This document shows, piece after piece, positions 26,509-34,192 of a DNA stretch of 34,192 nt (the first letter of the stretch is position 1; each line of letters begins with the position of its first letter). The position numbers and the translations under genes were made by a program. The DNA is from Clostridioides difficile (GTDB taxonomy: Bacteria > Bacillota > Clostridia > Peptostreptococcales > Peptostreptococcaceae), in contig JABBZI010000032.1 in NCBI GenBank assembly GCA_012955965.1, forward strand, positions 1 through 34,192. The letters run 5' to 3'. Below the pieces are notes generated by a model. That model searched no databases and was not told where the DNA came from. It was given only the letters and a program-made list of their open reading frames with translations.

Positions 26509-27198
26509 ATGAAAAGCGAAAATCTAGTTAAGAAGGCGGAGTTGAAAAATACTGAAAAACTAGAGAAATTTAATCGCCATAAAGGCAAAATCAAAATAGG
26601 TATATTGGGAGGTACTTTTGACCCTATACACTATGCTCATTTAGCAACAGCAGAGTTTATTAGAGACAAGTATGACATTGACAAAATTATCTTTATACCA
26701 TCAGGAAATCCACCACATAAATTATGTATCACTACAGACAAGTATGATAGATATAATATGACACTTCTAGCAACTGAAAGCAATGAAGATTTTTTAGTTT
26801 CAAAAGTAGAAATCGAAAGAAAAAAAAGGACTTATACAATAGATACATTAAAATACTTGAAGAAAAAATACAAAAATGCAGATATTTATTTTATAACAGG
26901 GGCAGATGCTATTTGTAGTGTTGAAGAGTGGAAGGATGTAAAGAAAAACTTTGAGTTGGCTACCTTTATAGCTGCAACTAGACCAGGGATTAGTTTGTTA
27001 AGGTCACAAGAGACTATAGAGAAATTAACGAAAAAGTACGATGCTGACATTATAACAGTTTATGTTCCATCACTGGATATATCATCCACATATATAAGGG
27101 AACAGCTAAATGAAGGCAAGTCAATACGTTACTTAGTACCCGAAAATGTAGAAAATTATTTATATGAAAATAAACTATATCAATATGGAGATGATTAA
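26509..27198 (+). CDS. nadD: Nicotinate-nucleotide adenylyltransferase
   Basis: Makes deamido-NAD from nicotinate mononucleotide and ATP in NAD synthesis. The nucleotidyltransferase motif GGTFDPIHYAHL (residues 34-45, with H41 and H44) and the ISSTYIR motif near the C-terminus are intact. At 229 residues it is longer than the usual 190-205; the extra part is a charged, lysine-rich N-terminus of about 27 residues. The SD AAAAGGAG sits properly before ATG 26509, so the extension appears genuine. The gene directly abuts yqeK (ATG right after the stop), as in many Firmicutes. TGGTACAAT at 26471-26479 is a possible extended -10. Confidence 0.93.
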   Translation: MKSENLVKKAELKNTEKLEKFNRHKGKIKIGILGGTFDPIHYAHLATAEFIRDKYDIDKIIFIPSGNPPHKLCITTDKYDRYNMTLLATESNEDFLVSKVEIERKKRTYTIDTLKYLKKKYKNADIYFITGADAICSVEEWKDVKKNFELATFIAATRPGISLLRSQETIEKLTKKYDADIITVYVPSLDISSTYIREQLNEGKSIRYLVPENVENYLYENKLYQYGDD

Positions 27199-27771
27199 AT
27201 GAACTTAGAGAATATTAACCAGAGACTAAATCAAATGTTACCAGTGGGGAGGCTTAGCCACTCAAAAAATGTTGCAAAATGTGCTGAAAAATTGTGTGAG
27301 ATTTATGGGTGTGACAAAGAAAAAGCTTGTTTAGCAGGAATGATTCATGATTGTGCAAAGTATTTAAGTGATAAAGAAGTAGAAGATTATGTAAACAAGT
27401 ATGAAATATACTTAGACCCAATAGAGGATGGAAATCGCTCTCTATCTCATAGTGTAATTGGGTCATACATATGTGAGTATGAGTTTGGGATAGAAGATGA
27501 AGATATTATAAATGCAATCAAATATCATACAACAGGAAGAGAAGATATGTCTCTTTTAGAAAAAATAATTTACATAGCTGATTTAATTGAAGAAGGAAGA
27601 AAATTTCCAGTTGTAGATACCTTAAGAGAATTGGCATATGGAGGAAAACTTGATGAAGCACTTTTAACTTCTTTTAATAATACTTTAATGTTTGTTATTA
27701 ATAAAAACGAAGAGATACATCCAAGAACAGTTATGGCAAGAAACTATCTAATTAAAGAAAAGTTATTATAA
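27199..27771 (+). CDS. yqeK: HD-domain hydrolase YqeK (Ap4A hydrolase family)
   Basis: Metal-dependent HD phosphohydrolase of 190 residues. H21 in LSHSKNVAKCAEKLC, the paired HDCAK near residue 51, H77 in LSHSVIGSY and YHTTGREDMSLLEKIIYIADLIEEGR are the YqeK signature. Members of this family cleave diadenosine tetraphosphate symmetrically to two ADP. It begins one base after the nadD stop, so the two are co-translated. No LytR-type gene lies between it and rsfS, unlike some relatives. Confidence 0.9.
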   Translation: MNLENINQRLNQMLPVGRLSHSKNVAKCAEKLCEIYGCDKEKACLAGMIHDCAKYLSDKEVEDYVNKYEIYLDPIEDGNRSLSHSVIGSYICEYEFGIEDEDIINAIKYHTTGREDMSLLEKIIYIADLIEEGRKFPVVDTLRELAYGGKLDEALLTSFNNTLMFVINKNEEIHPRTVMARNYLIKEKLL

Positions 27772-27810
27772 AAAATAGACATAAAGGCAAATATATTAAT
27801 AAATTTAAAG

Positions 27811-27846
27811 TTGACTATGTTACAAAATCGTATTAATATGTTACAA
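27811..27846 (+). promoter_or_regulatory. Promoter of rsfS carrying a 9-bp direct repeat
   Basis: TTGACT at 27811-27816 and TAATAT at 27834-27839 are 17 nt apart, a strong vegetative promoter. ATGTTACAA occurs at 27817-27825 and again at 27838-27846, exactly 21 bp apart: one copy in the spacer, the other over the end of the -10 and the start site. This geometry suits a regulator binding one face of the helix. Confidence 0.6.
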
Positions 27847-27886
27847 TAACTAAGTGTATTTTAATTAGGAAAGTGAGGAATTTTAT

Positions 27887-28237
27887 ATGACAGTGGAACA
27901 AATGACAAAAATAGCATATGATGCCATAGAAGATAAACTGGGTCAAGATACAGTTATAATAAATATAGGAAAAGTTTCTAGTTTGTGTGATTACTTTATT
28001 ATCACTACAGCATCTTCTCAGAGACAGGTAAAAGCTATTGCAGATAATGTAGAAGATGAATTAACAAAGCTAGGACTAGAGCCAAGAGGAAAAGAAGGAC
28101 AAAGCACTCAAACTTGGGTACTTCTTGATTATGGAGATGTAATGGTTCATGTATTTAATGAGGAAAACAGAGGATTTTATAATTTGGAAAAATTATGGAA
28201 AGATGCACCTTATATAGATATTGACACATTAGCATAA
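27887..28237 (+). CDS. rsfS: Ribosomal silencing factor RsfS
   Basis: Protein of 116 residues of the RsfS/Iojap/YbeB family, which binds ribosomal protein uL14 on the large subunit and blocks subunit joining when nutrients are short. The core SSLCDYFIITTASSQRQVKAIADNVEDEL and the later TWVLLDYGDVMVHVFNEENRGFYNLEKLW are characteristic. ATG at 27887 follows AGTGAGGA. It has its own promoter and is separated from yqeK by 115 nt. leuS follows, but behind its own T-box. Confidence 0.93.
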   Translation: MTVEQMTKIAYDAIEDKLGQDTVIINIGKVSSLCDYFIITTASSQRQVKAIADNVEDELTKLGLEPRGKEGQSTQTWVLLDYGDVMVHVFNEENRGFYNLEKLWKDAPYIDIDTLA

Positions 28238-28291
28238 ACATGATAATATATGTTATTATAATTAGAAAATTTCAAAAATTATATTAAATTG

Positions 28292-28506
28292 AATAGACTA
28301 GAGCAGTAAAAGACTATATTTTTTCAGAGAGTTAGTGGCAGGTGAGAACTAATATTATATAACTTTGAACTTACTAGATTGAAATCTATTTTCCGTAGCT
28401 GGATTAAAAGCTATCTAAGAGAGTCTATATAATGTAGGCTAATTAGGGTGGTACCGCGAAGATTTCTCCTCGTCCCTAAACGCAAGTTTAGTGATGAGGA
28501 TTTTTT
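28292..28506 (+). ncRNA. T-box leader of leuS (tRNA-Leu sensing)
   Basis: Stem I is closed by AATAGA (28292-28297) and TCTATT (28385-28390). The candidate specifier is CTT (Leu) at 28370-28372, preceded by GAA and followed by A. The T-box core AGGGTGGTACCGCG is at 28445-28458; its TGGT (28449-28452) would pair with the NCCA end of uncharged tRNA-Leu. The terminator hairpin is 28467-28500 followed by TTTTTT. Uncharged tRNA-Leu should favour the antiterminator and turn on leuS. CTA at 28374-28376 is the alternative specifier, also leucine. Confidence 0.93.
28467..28506 (+). terminator. T-box attenuator terminator
   Basis: TCCTCGTCCCTAAAC pairs with GTTTAGTGATGAGGA around a GCAA loop, followed by six Ts (28501-28506). 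It is the regulated terminator of the leuS leader, competing with the antiterminator built on the T-box core. Confidence 0.9.
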
Positions 28507-28587
28507 ATTTTCAAGGAATTATTTGGAAATTATAAGTAAATAATATTAAATAAGATAGTTGAACACAACTAAAATAGGAGGCAAAAT

Positions 28588-31008
28588 ATGAGCGTATATA
28601 ATTTTAAAGAAGTAGAATCGAAATGGCAAAAGATTTGGAAAGACAATAATCAGTATAAAATGGATACAGCACAAACTGAAAAACCTAATTATTACACATT
28701 AGAAATGTTCCCTTATCCATCTGGAAAGATACACATGGGTCATGTTAGAAACTATTCTATAGGTGATGTTGTCGCAAGATTCAAAAAAATGGAAGGGTAC
28801 AATGTACTTCATCCAATGGGATGGGATTCTTTTGGTTTACCAGCTGAAAATGCTGCTATAAAGCATGGAATACATCCACACAAATGGACAATGGAAAATA
28901 TAGAAGAGATGAAAGAGCAATTAAATTTATTAGGTCTTAGCTATGATTGGGATAAAGAGGTAGCAACTTCAACTCCAGAATACTATAGATTTACTCAAGA
29001 GATATTTTTGAAGTTTTTAGAACATGGACTTGCATATAAGAAAAAATCTTATGTTAACTGGTGCCCTTCTTGTGAGACTGTTCTTGCAAATGAGCAAGTT
29101 GTTCAAGGAGCATGTGAAAGATGTAAAGCAACAGTATTAAAGAAAGACTTGGAACAATGGTATTTTAAGACTACTGAATTTGCAGAAGAATTACTTAATG
29201 ATTTAGATACATTAGATGGATGGCCAGAAAAGGTTAAAATAATGCAAAGAAACTGGATAGGTAAGAGTACAGGAGCAGATTTAGTTTTTGATATAGATGG
29301 AACTGATAAGTCTATGACAGTATTTACAACTAGACCAGATACAACTTATGGAGTTACTTATATGGTACTTGCTCCAGAACATGAGTTAGTTAAAGAATTA
29401 GTTGCTGGGACTGAATATGAAGCAGAGGTTGAAGCTTTTGTTCAAAAAATGCACACAATGACAGAAATAGAACGAACAGCTGCTGATGTAGAAAAAGAAG
29501 GAATGTTTATAGGTAGATACGTTATAAATCCTTTAAATGGTAAGAAAGTTCCTCTATGGATAGCTAATTATGTATTAGTTGAATATGGAACTGGAGCTAT
29601 AATGGCAGTTCCTGCACATGATGAAAGAGATAGAGATTTTGCTGAGAAATACAACTTAGATATAATAGATGTAATAACAGAAGATAATAAAATAATAAAC
29701 TCAGAAGAGTTTAATGGATTAGATGCTTCAGAAGGTTTTGAAGGAATAATAGATAAATTAGAAAAAGAAGGAAGAGGAAAGAGAACAATTAACTATAGAT
29801 TAAGAGACTGGTTAGTTTCAAGACAAAGATATTGGGGTTGTCCTATACCTGTAGTTTATTGTGATGAATGTGGAATAGTTCCAGTTAAAAAAGAAAATTT
29901 ACCAGTTCTTTTACCAACGGATGTTGAGTTTACAGGAAAAGGAGAATCTCCACTTACTACTTCAAAGCAATTCATGTCAACAACTTGCCCTCACTGTGGA
30001 AAACCAGCTAGAAGAGAAGTTGATACTATGGATACATTTGTCGATTCTTCTTGGTATTTCTTAAGATATGTGGATAGCAATAATGAAAATGAGCCATTTA
30101 GTAAAGAATTAGTTAATAGATGGCATCCAGTAGACCAATATATAGGTGGAGTAGAACATGCTATAATGCACTTACTTTATGCAAGATGGTTTGTAAAAGC
30201 ATTTAAGAGTATGGGTATGGTAGATTTTGATGAACCATTTAAAAACTTACTTACTCAAGGAATGGTTCTTATGGATGGTTCTAAAATGAGTAAATCTAAA
30301 GGTAATACAGTATCACCTATGGATATAATTGATGAGTATGGAGCAGATACTGCAAGACTTTTCGTATTATTTGCAGCACCACCAGAAAGAGATTTAGACT
30401 GGTCAGAGCAAGGTGTTGATGGATGCTTTAGATTCTTAAATAGAGTTTATAGATTGGTTGATGAGTTAGCAGATGTAGTTAAAAAGGATGTAGAGTTTGG
30501 AGAATTAAATTCTCAAGATAAAGACATGAGATATACTATACATTCTACACTTAAAAAAGTTACTGCTGATTTAAGTGAAAAATTTGGATTTAATACTGCT
30601 ATATCAGCTCTTATGGAATTAATAAATGATATGTATAAATATAAAGAGTTAGATAATATAAATGAAGCAGTTATAAAAGAAGGTGTACAAACTATAGTAA
30701 CTATAATTGCACCATTTGCACCTCATTTAGGTGAAGAATTATGGACTATGATAGGTAAAGATGGAAGTGTATTTGATATAGATTGGCCTAAATATGATGA
30801 AAAAGCTTTAGTAAAAGATGAGATAGAAGTTGTTGTACAAGTTAATGGAAAAGTTAGAGGAAAATTAACTGTTAATTCAAACATATCTAAAGAAGAAATG
30901 GAAAAGGTAGCTTTAGAAGATGAAAAAATAAAAGGATTAGTTGAAGGCAAAACTATAGTTAAAGTTGTTGCTGTACCTAAGAAATTAGTTAATGTAGTTG
31001 TGAAATAA
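28588..31008 (+). CDS. leuS: Leucyl-tRNA synthetase
   Basis: Class I synthetase of 806 residues, the normal bacterial length, which charges tRNA-Leu. The HIGH-type motif is HMGH in [14 protein letters not shown] near residue 50. A zinc-binding CPSC...CERC pair lies near 155-178. The CP1 editing domain includes TTRPDTTYG and the conserved [20 protein letters not shown] is in [11 protein letters not shown] near 570. A C-terminal anticodon-binding domain ends the protein. ATG at 28588 follows AGGAGG. Expression depends on the T-box leader immediately upstream. Confidence 0.97.
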   Translation: MSVYNFKEVESKWQKIWKDNNQYKMDTAQTEKPNYYTLEMFPYPSGKIHMGHVRNYSIGDVVARFKKMEGYNVLHPMGWDSFGLPAENAAIKHGIHPHKWTMENIEEMKEQLNLLGLSYDWDKEVATSTPEYYRFTQEIFLKFLEHGLAYKKKSYVNWCPSCETVLANEQVVQGACERCKATVLKKDLEQWYFKTTEFAEELLNDLDTLDGWPEKVKIMQRNWIGKSTGADLVFDIDGTDKSMTVFTTRPDTTYGVTYMVLAPEHELVKELVAGTEYEAEVEAFVQKMHTMTEIERTAADVEKEGMFIGRYVINPLNGKKVPLWIANYVLVEYGTGAIMAVPAHDERDRDFAEKYNLDIIDVITEDNKIINSEEFNGLDASEGFEGIIDKLEKEGRGKRTINYRLRDWLVSRQRYWGCPIPVVYCDECGIVPVKKENLPVLLPTDVEFTGKGESPLTTSKQFMSTTCPHCGKPARREVDTMDTFVDSSWYFLRYVDSNNENEPFSKELVNRWHPVDQYIGGVEHAIMHLLYARWFVKAFKSMGMVDFDEPFKNLLTQGMVLMDGSKMSKSKGNTVSPMDIIDEYGADTARLFVLFAAPPERDLDWSEQGVDGCFRFLNRVYRLVDELADVVKKDVEFGELNSQDKDMRYTIHSTLKKVTADLSEKFGFNTAISALMELINDMYKYKELDNINEAVIKEGVQTIVTIIAPFAPHLGEELWTMIGKDGSVFDIDWPKYDEKALVKDEIEVVVQVNGKVRGKLTVNSNISKEEMEKVALEDEKIKGLVEGKTIVKVVAVPKKLVNVVVK

Positions 31009-31030
31009 ATCAAAACTATAGGATAAAATG

Positions 31031-31073
31031 AAACCCCTATTACAGAGTAATTAAAAATTTGTAATAGGGGTTT
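31031..31073. terminator. Bidirectional terminator between leuS and the asparaginase gene
   Basis: Perfect 14-bp inverted repeat: AAACCCCTATTACA at 31031-31044 and TGTAATAGGGGTTT at 31060-31073, with a 15-nt loop. TATTGTTTT follows on the + strand. The genes converge here. Confidence 0.9.
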
Positions 31074-31095
31074 ATTGTTTTAAACTTTATTATAA

Positions 31096-32091
31096 TTAAC
31101 AGTAGATTCCTTTTTCAAAGAAGTCTTTGATTTCATCAAGATTATCAGTTTTTCCAAGTGCTAAAATAAGTTTTATTCTAGCTTTTTGACCTGGAAGGTC
31201 TCCACCAAATATACATCCAAGATTTTTTAAATCTCTACCAGAACCATAATAACCATAGCTATCAAACACTCTACCTGAATGGCATCTAGACACTATAACA
31301 ACAGGAAGTCCTTTTTCTCTAGCATATTCAACTCCAGAAAGCATCTGAGGAGGAATATTACCTCTACCCATTGCTTCAATAACTATACCTTTATATCCAC
31401 TATCAACAGCAAATCTTATAAAGTCTGCATTTTCTCCTACATATGCTTTAAATAAAGCAACTTTAGATTCTACCTTGTCAGTGTCTATAATTGTTCTATT
31501 TACAATATCTCTTGTAAGAACAAGTTCATTGCAGTCAATTATTCCTAATGGACCACTAGTTAAGGATTTAAATGTATTTAAAGAAAGAGTATTTGTCTTA
31601 GTAGCCTCAGAAGCTAATATTACTTCATTGTTTAAGACTACAAGAACACCTTTGCCCATAGCATCTTTAGATACAGCAGTACAAACTGATGCAGATAAAT
31701 TACTTGAACCATCATATCCAAGTTCAGAGCTACTTCTCATAGCACCTGTGACTATTACAGGTTTGATGTTATCAATTGTAAGGTCTAGAAAATAAGCTGT
31801 TTCTTCTAAACTATCTGTACCATGTGTTATTACAACTCCTGTAATATCTTTTCTTGATAATAAATCATTTACATAATTTTTTAATTCCATCATTCTATAA
31901 GGTGTTATATGAGGTCCTGGAATTTCATCAAAGTTAAAGACCTCAACATCTGCAACTTTATCAATGTTGGTAACCATTGATAATATTTGTTCCCCCGATA
32001 AAGTTGGTATAGCGGCTCCTACTTTATCATCTACTGTCATAGATATAGTTCCACCAGTAAAAACTATGGCAACTTTTTTCTTAATACTCAT
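31096..32091 (-). CDS. L-asparaginase
   Basis: Hydrolyses L-asparagine to aspartate and ammonia. Both catalytic threonine motifs are present: FTGGTIS with nucleophile T15, and THGTDSLEET with T92-D93. A conserved lysine is expected near 165-170 in the SEATKTN segment. It is 331 residues long with no signal peptide, so it acts in the cytoplasm. It lies 120 nt downstream of the aspartate 4-decarboxylase gene on the same strand, and the two enzymes would run in series. The spacer holds a weak terminator and an extended -10, so it may have partly independent expression. Type I versus type II affinity cannot be told from motifs. Confidence 0.93.
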   Translation of the reverse strand: MSIKKKVAIVFTGGTISMTVDDKVGAAIPTLSGEQILSMVTNIDKVADVEVFNFDEIPGPHITPYRMMELKNYVNDLLSRKDITGVVITHGTDSLEETAYFLDLTIDNIKPVIVTGAMRSSSELGYDGSSNLSASVCTAVSKDAMGKGVLVVLNNEVILASEATKTNTLSLNTFKSLTSGPLGIIDCNELVLTRDIVNRTIIDTDKVESKVALFKAYVGENADFIRFAVDSGYKGIVIEAMGRGNIPPQMLSGVEYAREKGLPVVIVSRCHSGRVFDSYGYYGSGRDLKNLGCIFGGDLPGQKARIKLILALGKTDNLDEIKDFFEKGIYC

Positions 32092-32135
32092 ACTATTCTC
32101 TGCCTTTCATAAATAAAATTTATAATTCCGATAGG

Positions 32136-32165
32136 ATTATATCAAAAAAAGTAGATAAGGTCTAC
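32136..32165 (-). promoter_or_regulatory. Weak terminator overlapping an internal promoter before the asparaginase gene
   Basis: On the minus strand GTAGA-CCTTA-TCTAC (32151-32165) is followed by seven Ts (32144-32150), a short-stem terminator candidate after the decarboxylase gene. The next bases give TGATATAAT, an extended -10 with its TATAAT at 32136-32141. The arrangement would allow partial readthrough plus a separate start for asparaginase. Confidence 0.45.
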
Positions 32166-32211
32166 ATAAATTCTTTTATTCATATAATTTAGATATTTCA
32201 GTGTAATATAA

Positions 32212-33840
32212 CTATTTCTTAGTTTTTTGCCATTCAGTAATGTAACCATTTAGTATTTCTCTGATAGCTTTTCCTATCTTAGTGTAAGCTTCATCATATA
32301 AATTTGCTAGAGATATTCTAATTGACCATTCAGGGCCATAGAATCCATTTCCACTAAGTAAGACTACAGAATAGTCATTAGCTAACTTATAAAGGACATC
32401 TACTGGAGCGGAAATTTTATTTATAAATTTAAATAAATCTTCTCCATAGTTTAATTTAGCCCATTCTTCAATATCAAACTGAGTATAATATGCAGCATTA
32501 TTTTTACTTTCATTAATTGGAAGTTCTAAGGCTTCAAACAATAGTTTTTGACGTCTATGACAAATACTCATATTAAGTTTTTTGTAGGCATCAACTTTGT
32601 CAATTAAAGCAAATGCAGAGAAAAATGCCATTTGTACTTGTTGAGGAGTAGAAAGACCAGCAGTATGGTTAAGAGCAACAAGTCTACTATCAGCAACAAC
32701 TCTTTCCATAAATGAAAGACTAGAAGGATTAAGACTCATATCACTGTAACGCTTATCTACTGATTTTTTTAGCTCTCCAGTTAAATCATTTATTTTCTTA
32801 TCAAAAACATTTTTCTTATGAAGTGCAAATGTACCAAGTCTCCATCCTGTAACTCCAAAATATTTTGAATAAGAATAAACTCCAACAGTGTTGTAAGGAA
32901 GTTTTGACATTAATGATGAAAAGTCTTCTACAAAAGTTCCATATACGTCATCTGATATTATCATTAAATCTTTGTTATAATTCTCAATCACATCTATTAG
33001 GTTATTACAAGATGTGTCATCCATAGCTATAGATGCAGGATTATTAGGATTAACAACAAATAAAGCTTTAATAGATTTGTCACGAAGCTTTTCTAATTCC
33101 TTTTTAGTGTATTGCCATGTATGAGCGCCTTTTTCATCAACTTCATTAGCATTTATATTTACAACTTTAAAATCATAACGAGGAAGATTAGGTATTTCAA
33201 GATAAGGTGTAAATATTGGAGTCATCAAAGCTATAGTATCACCTTTTTTTAGTAGTTCATTAGCCATTAATGAATCAAAAATATAACACATGGCAGCTGT
33301 AGCACCTTCAACAGCAAAAATCTCTACATCACCATAGTCACCTGATATATCGTATTTCATTTCTTGAACTAAGTAATCATGTACTATTTTTTCCATATGA
33401 GGTAACATTCTATCTGGAAGTGGATAATTATCACCAATAATTCCATCAGCTAGTTCATGAATAAATTCATCTCCATCAAATCCAAGTTCATTTATACCAA
33501 AGTTTATAATATCTCTAGCTAAGTATGCTCCAGGCATATCTATATTTTCATTTATAAATTTAAAAAATCTTTCTTTAATACCTTTCTTTTGAGGCATTCC
33601 AGCCAAATGACCTAAATCCCAGTTAGAACGAGTTTCAGTAATAGCAAAATGACCAAAAGTAAAAAATGCTTCTCTAGCAGTTGAACAAGTCCAGTTTGGA
33701 TTACCACGACCTGCATCAAGCAACTCCCTGTTATTTTCTTTTGCAGTGTGTTTTGCAATATCTATTAATTTGTCCTTAAATTCAAAAGGGCTTATTTTTC
33801 CATATATGTTTTTGATTTCTTTATAAGTATTATTTTTCAT
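32212..33840 (-). CDS. Aspartate 4-decarboxylase (bifunctional aspartate aminotransferase type)
   Basis: PLP enzyme of 542 residues, matching the length of bacterial L-aspartate beta-decarboxylases, which convert aspartate to alanine and CO2 and often also transaminate aspartate. DAGRGNPNW near residue 42, the long N-terminal region with RSNWDLGHLAGMP, NPNNPAS in the fold-type I core, YSYSKYFGVTGWRLG with Schiff-base K326, and the C-terminal WSIRISLANL arginine motif are visible. It is about 140 residues longer than ordinary AspC, and the extra parts agree with Asd. ATG at 33840 follows AAGGAGG. With asparaginase next to it, the pair turns Asn into Ala, NH3 and CO2, consuming a proton. Confidence 0.9.
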   Translation of the reverse strand: MKNNTYKEIKNIYGKISPFEFKDKLIDIAKHTAKENNRELLDAGRGNPNWTCSTAREAFFTFGHFAITETRSNWDLGHLAGMPQKKGIKERFFKFINENIDMPGAYLARDIINFGINELGFDGDEFIHELADGIIGDNYPLPDRMLPHMEKIVHDYLVQEMKYDISGDYGDVEIFAVEGATAAMCYIFDSLMANELLKKGDTIALMTPIFTPYLEIPNLPRYDFKVVNINANEVDEKGAHTWQYTKKELEKLRDKSIKALFVVNPNNPASIAMDDTSCNNLIDVIENYNKDLMIISDDVYGTFVEDFSSLMSKLPYNTVGVYSYSKYFGVTGWRLGTFALHKKNVFDKKINDLTGELKKSVDKRYSDMSLNPSSLSFMERVVADSRLVALNHTAGLSTPQQVQMAFFSAFALIDKVDAYKKLNMSICHRRQKLLFEALELPINESKNNAAYYTQFDIEEWAKLNYGEDLFKFINKISAPVDVLYKLANDYSVVLLSGNGFYGPEWSIRISLANLYDEAYTKIGKAIREILNGYITEWQKTKK

Positions 33841-34192
33841 GTTAAATTCCTCCTTATGTAATAAGTTTCACATTTTTATAATAAAATAAACAAGTTAGCA
33901 AAATGATTATACTTTAATTATAATAGGTTTATGGAAAAAGTAAAGTATAAAATTAAAATAATAACTCTATTTAACCTTATTAAATATACAATAAAGCAAA
34001 GAATACCTTTTAATAAAAAATGATTACTATATAAAATAAATCTCCAATTTGATTTGAATTTTAGTTTTTTTATTATATTTTATTATTAATGTATAGTTTT
34101 CTAATTTTGAATAAAAATAGAGTAAAACTTTCTTTTATATTGAAGTTGTTTAGCAATATATATTTTTCATTATTTTGTTAACTTTAATAAGG
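33841..34192. other. AT-rich region upstream of the aspartate decarboxylase gene
   Basis: No gene that I can support. The ribosome binding site of the decarboxylase gene (complement of CCTCCTT at 33849-33855) is at the left edge. Several TATAAT-like hexamers occur on the minus strand between 33870 and 33930, but none has a convincing -35 at the right distance. The right half is nearly pure A/T with no clear hairpin or repeat. Confidence 0.4.

Noticed and set aside
30723-31013. Minus-strand ORF over the end of leuS
   Set aside because: Low-complexity S/T-rich translation antisense to the conserved LeuRS C-terminus; no SD.
1-34192. CRISPR array, insertion sequence, prophage or tRNA genes
   Set aside because: I saw no regularly spaced repeats, transposase or integrase motifs, terminal repeats or tRNA cloverleaf; all large ORFs are accounted for by ordinary chromosomal genes.

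Overview
The window is a low-GC Firmicute chromosome segment that I recognise as Clostridioides difficile or a very close relative. The grounds are its AT-rich codon use, the five-gene ccsZABHI-type cellulose locus, an SPKTG (sortase B type) surface nucleotidase, and the nadD-yqeK-rsfS-leuS order. This is recognition from memory plus sequence motifs; no search was run. I see no mobile element, CRISPR array, rRNA or tRNA, and nothing suggests recent transfer.

Layout. (1) 1-7405, + strand: terminator of an upstream gene, an extended -10 promoter inside an inverted repeat, then a compact exopolysaccharide operon. It encodes a GH5 glucanase (CcsZ), a cellulose synthase with a C-terminal PilZ c-di-GMP sensor (CcsA), a secreted membrane-anchored partner (CcsB), an MBOAT O-acyltransferase (CcsH) and an AlgJ/AlgX-like acetylation protein (CcsI). 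Together they look like a single-membrane machine that makes, trims and probably O-acylates a beta-glucan. (2) 7416-11506: a cystine-type DAACS symporter diverging from a CoA-disulfide reductase/NADH oxidase-like flavoprotein, then RNase Z on the minus strand. (3) 11714-14746, +: a DUF4846 lipoprotein and a wall-anchored 5'-nucleotidase. (4) 14836-20190, +: a response regulator, histidine kinase, ABC ATPase and FtsX-type permease, a typical envelope-stress or peptide-detoxification module. (5) 20246-23339, +: a class V aminotransferase with an ECF S component behind a perfect operator-like palindrome, then an AraC regulator and a small ABM-fold protein. (6) 23381-26233, minus: recX, an unlisted 27-residue membrane microprotein and a eukaryote-type (GH13_8) glycogen branching enzyme. 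(7) 26509-31073, +: nadD, yqeK, rsfS and leuS, the last behind a leucine T-box. (8) 31096-33840, minus: aspartate 4-decarboxylase and L-asparaginase, which together convert Asn to Asp to Ala.

The least expected observations are these. ccsZ seems to have only an AUA codon properly placed behind its Shine-Dalgarno. CcsA carries a degenerate second PilZ-like segment behind its intact one. A microprotein gene sits between recX and glgB. The rsfS promoter carries a 9-bp direct repeat spaced two helical turns apart. The aminotransferase/ECF pair has a 13-bp-arm palindrome at its promoter.
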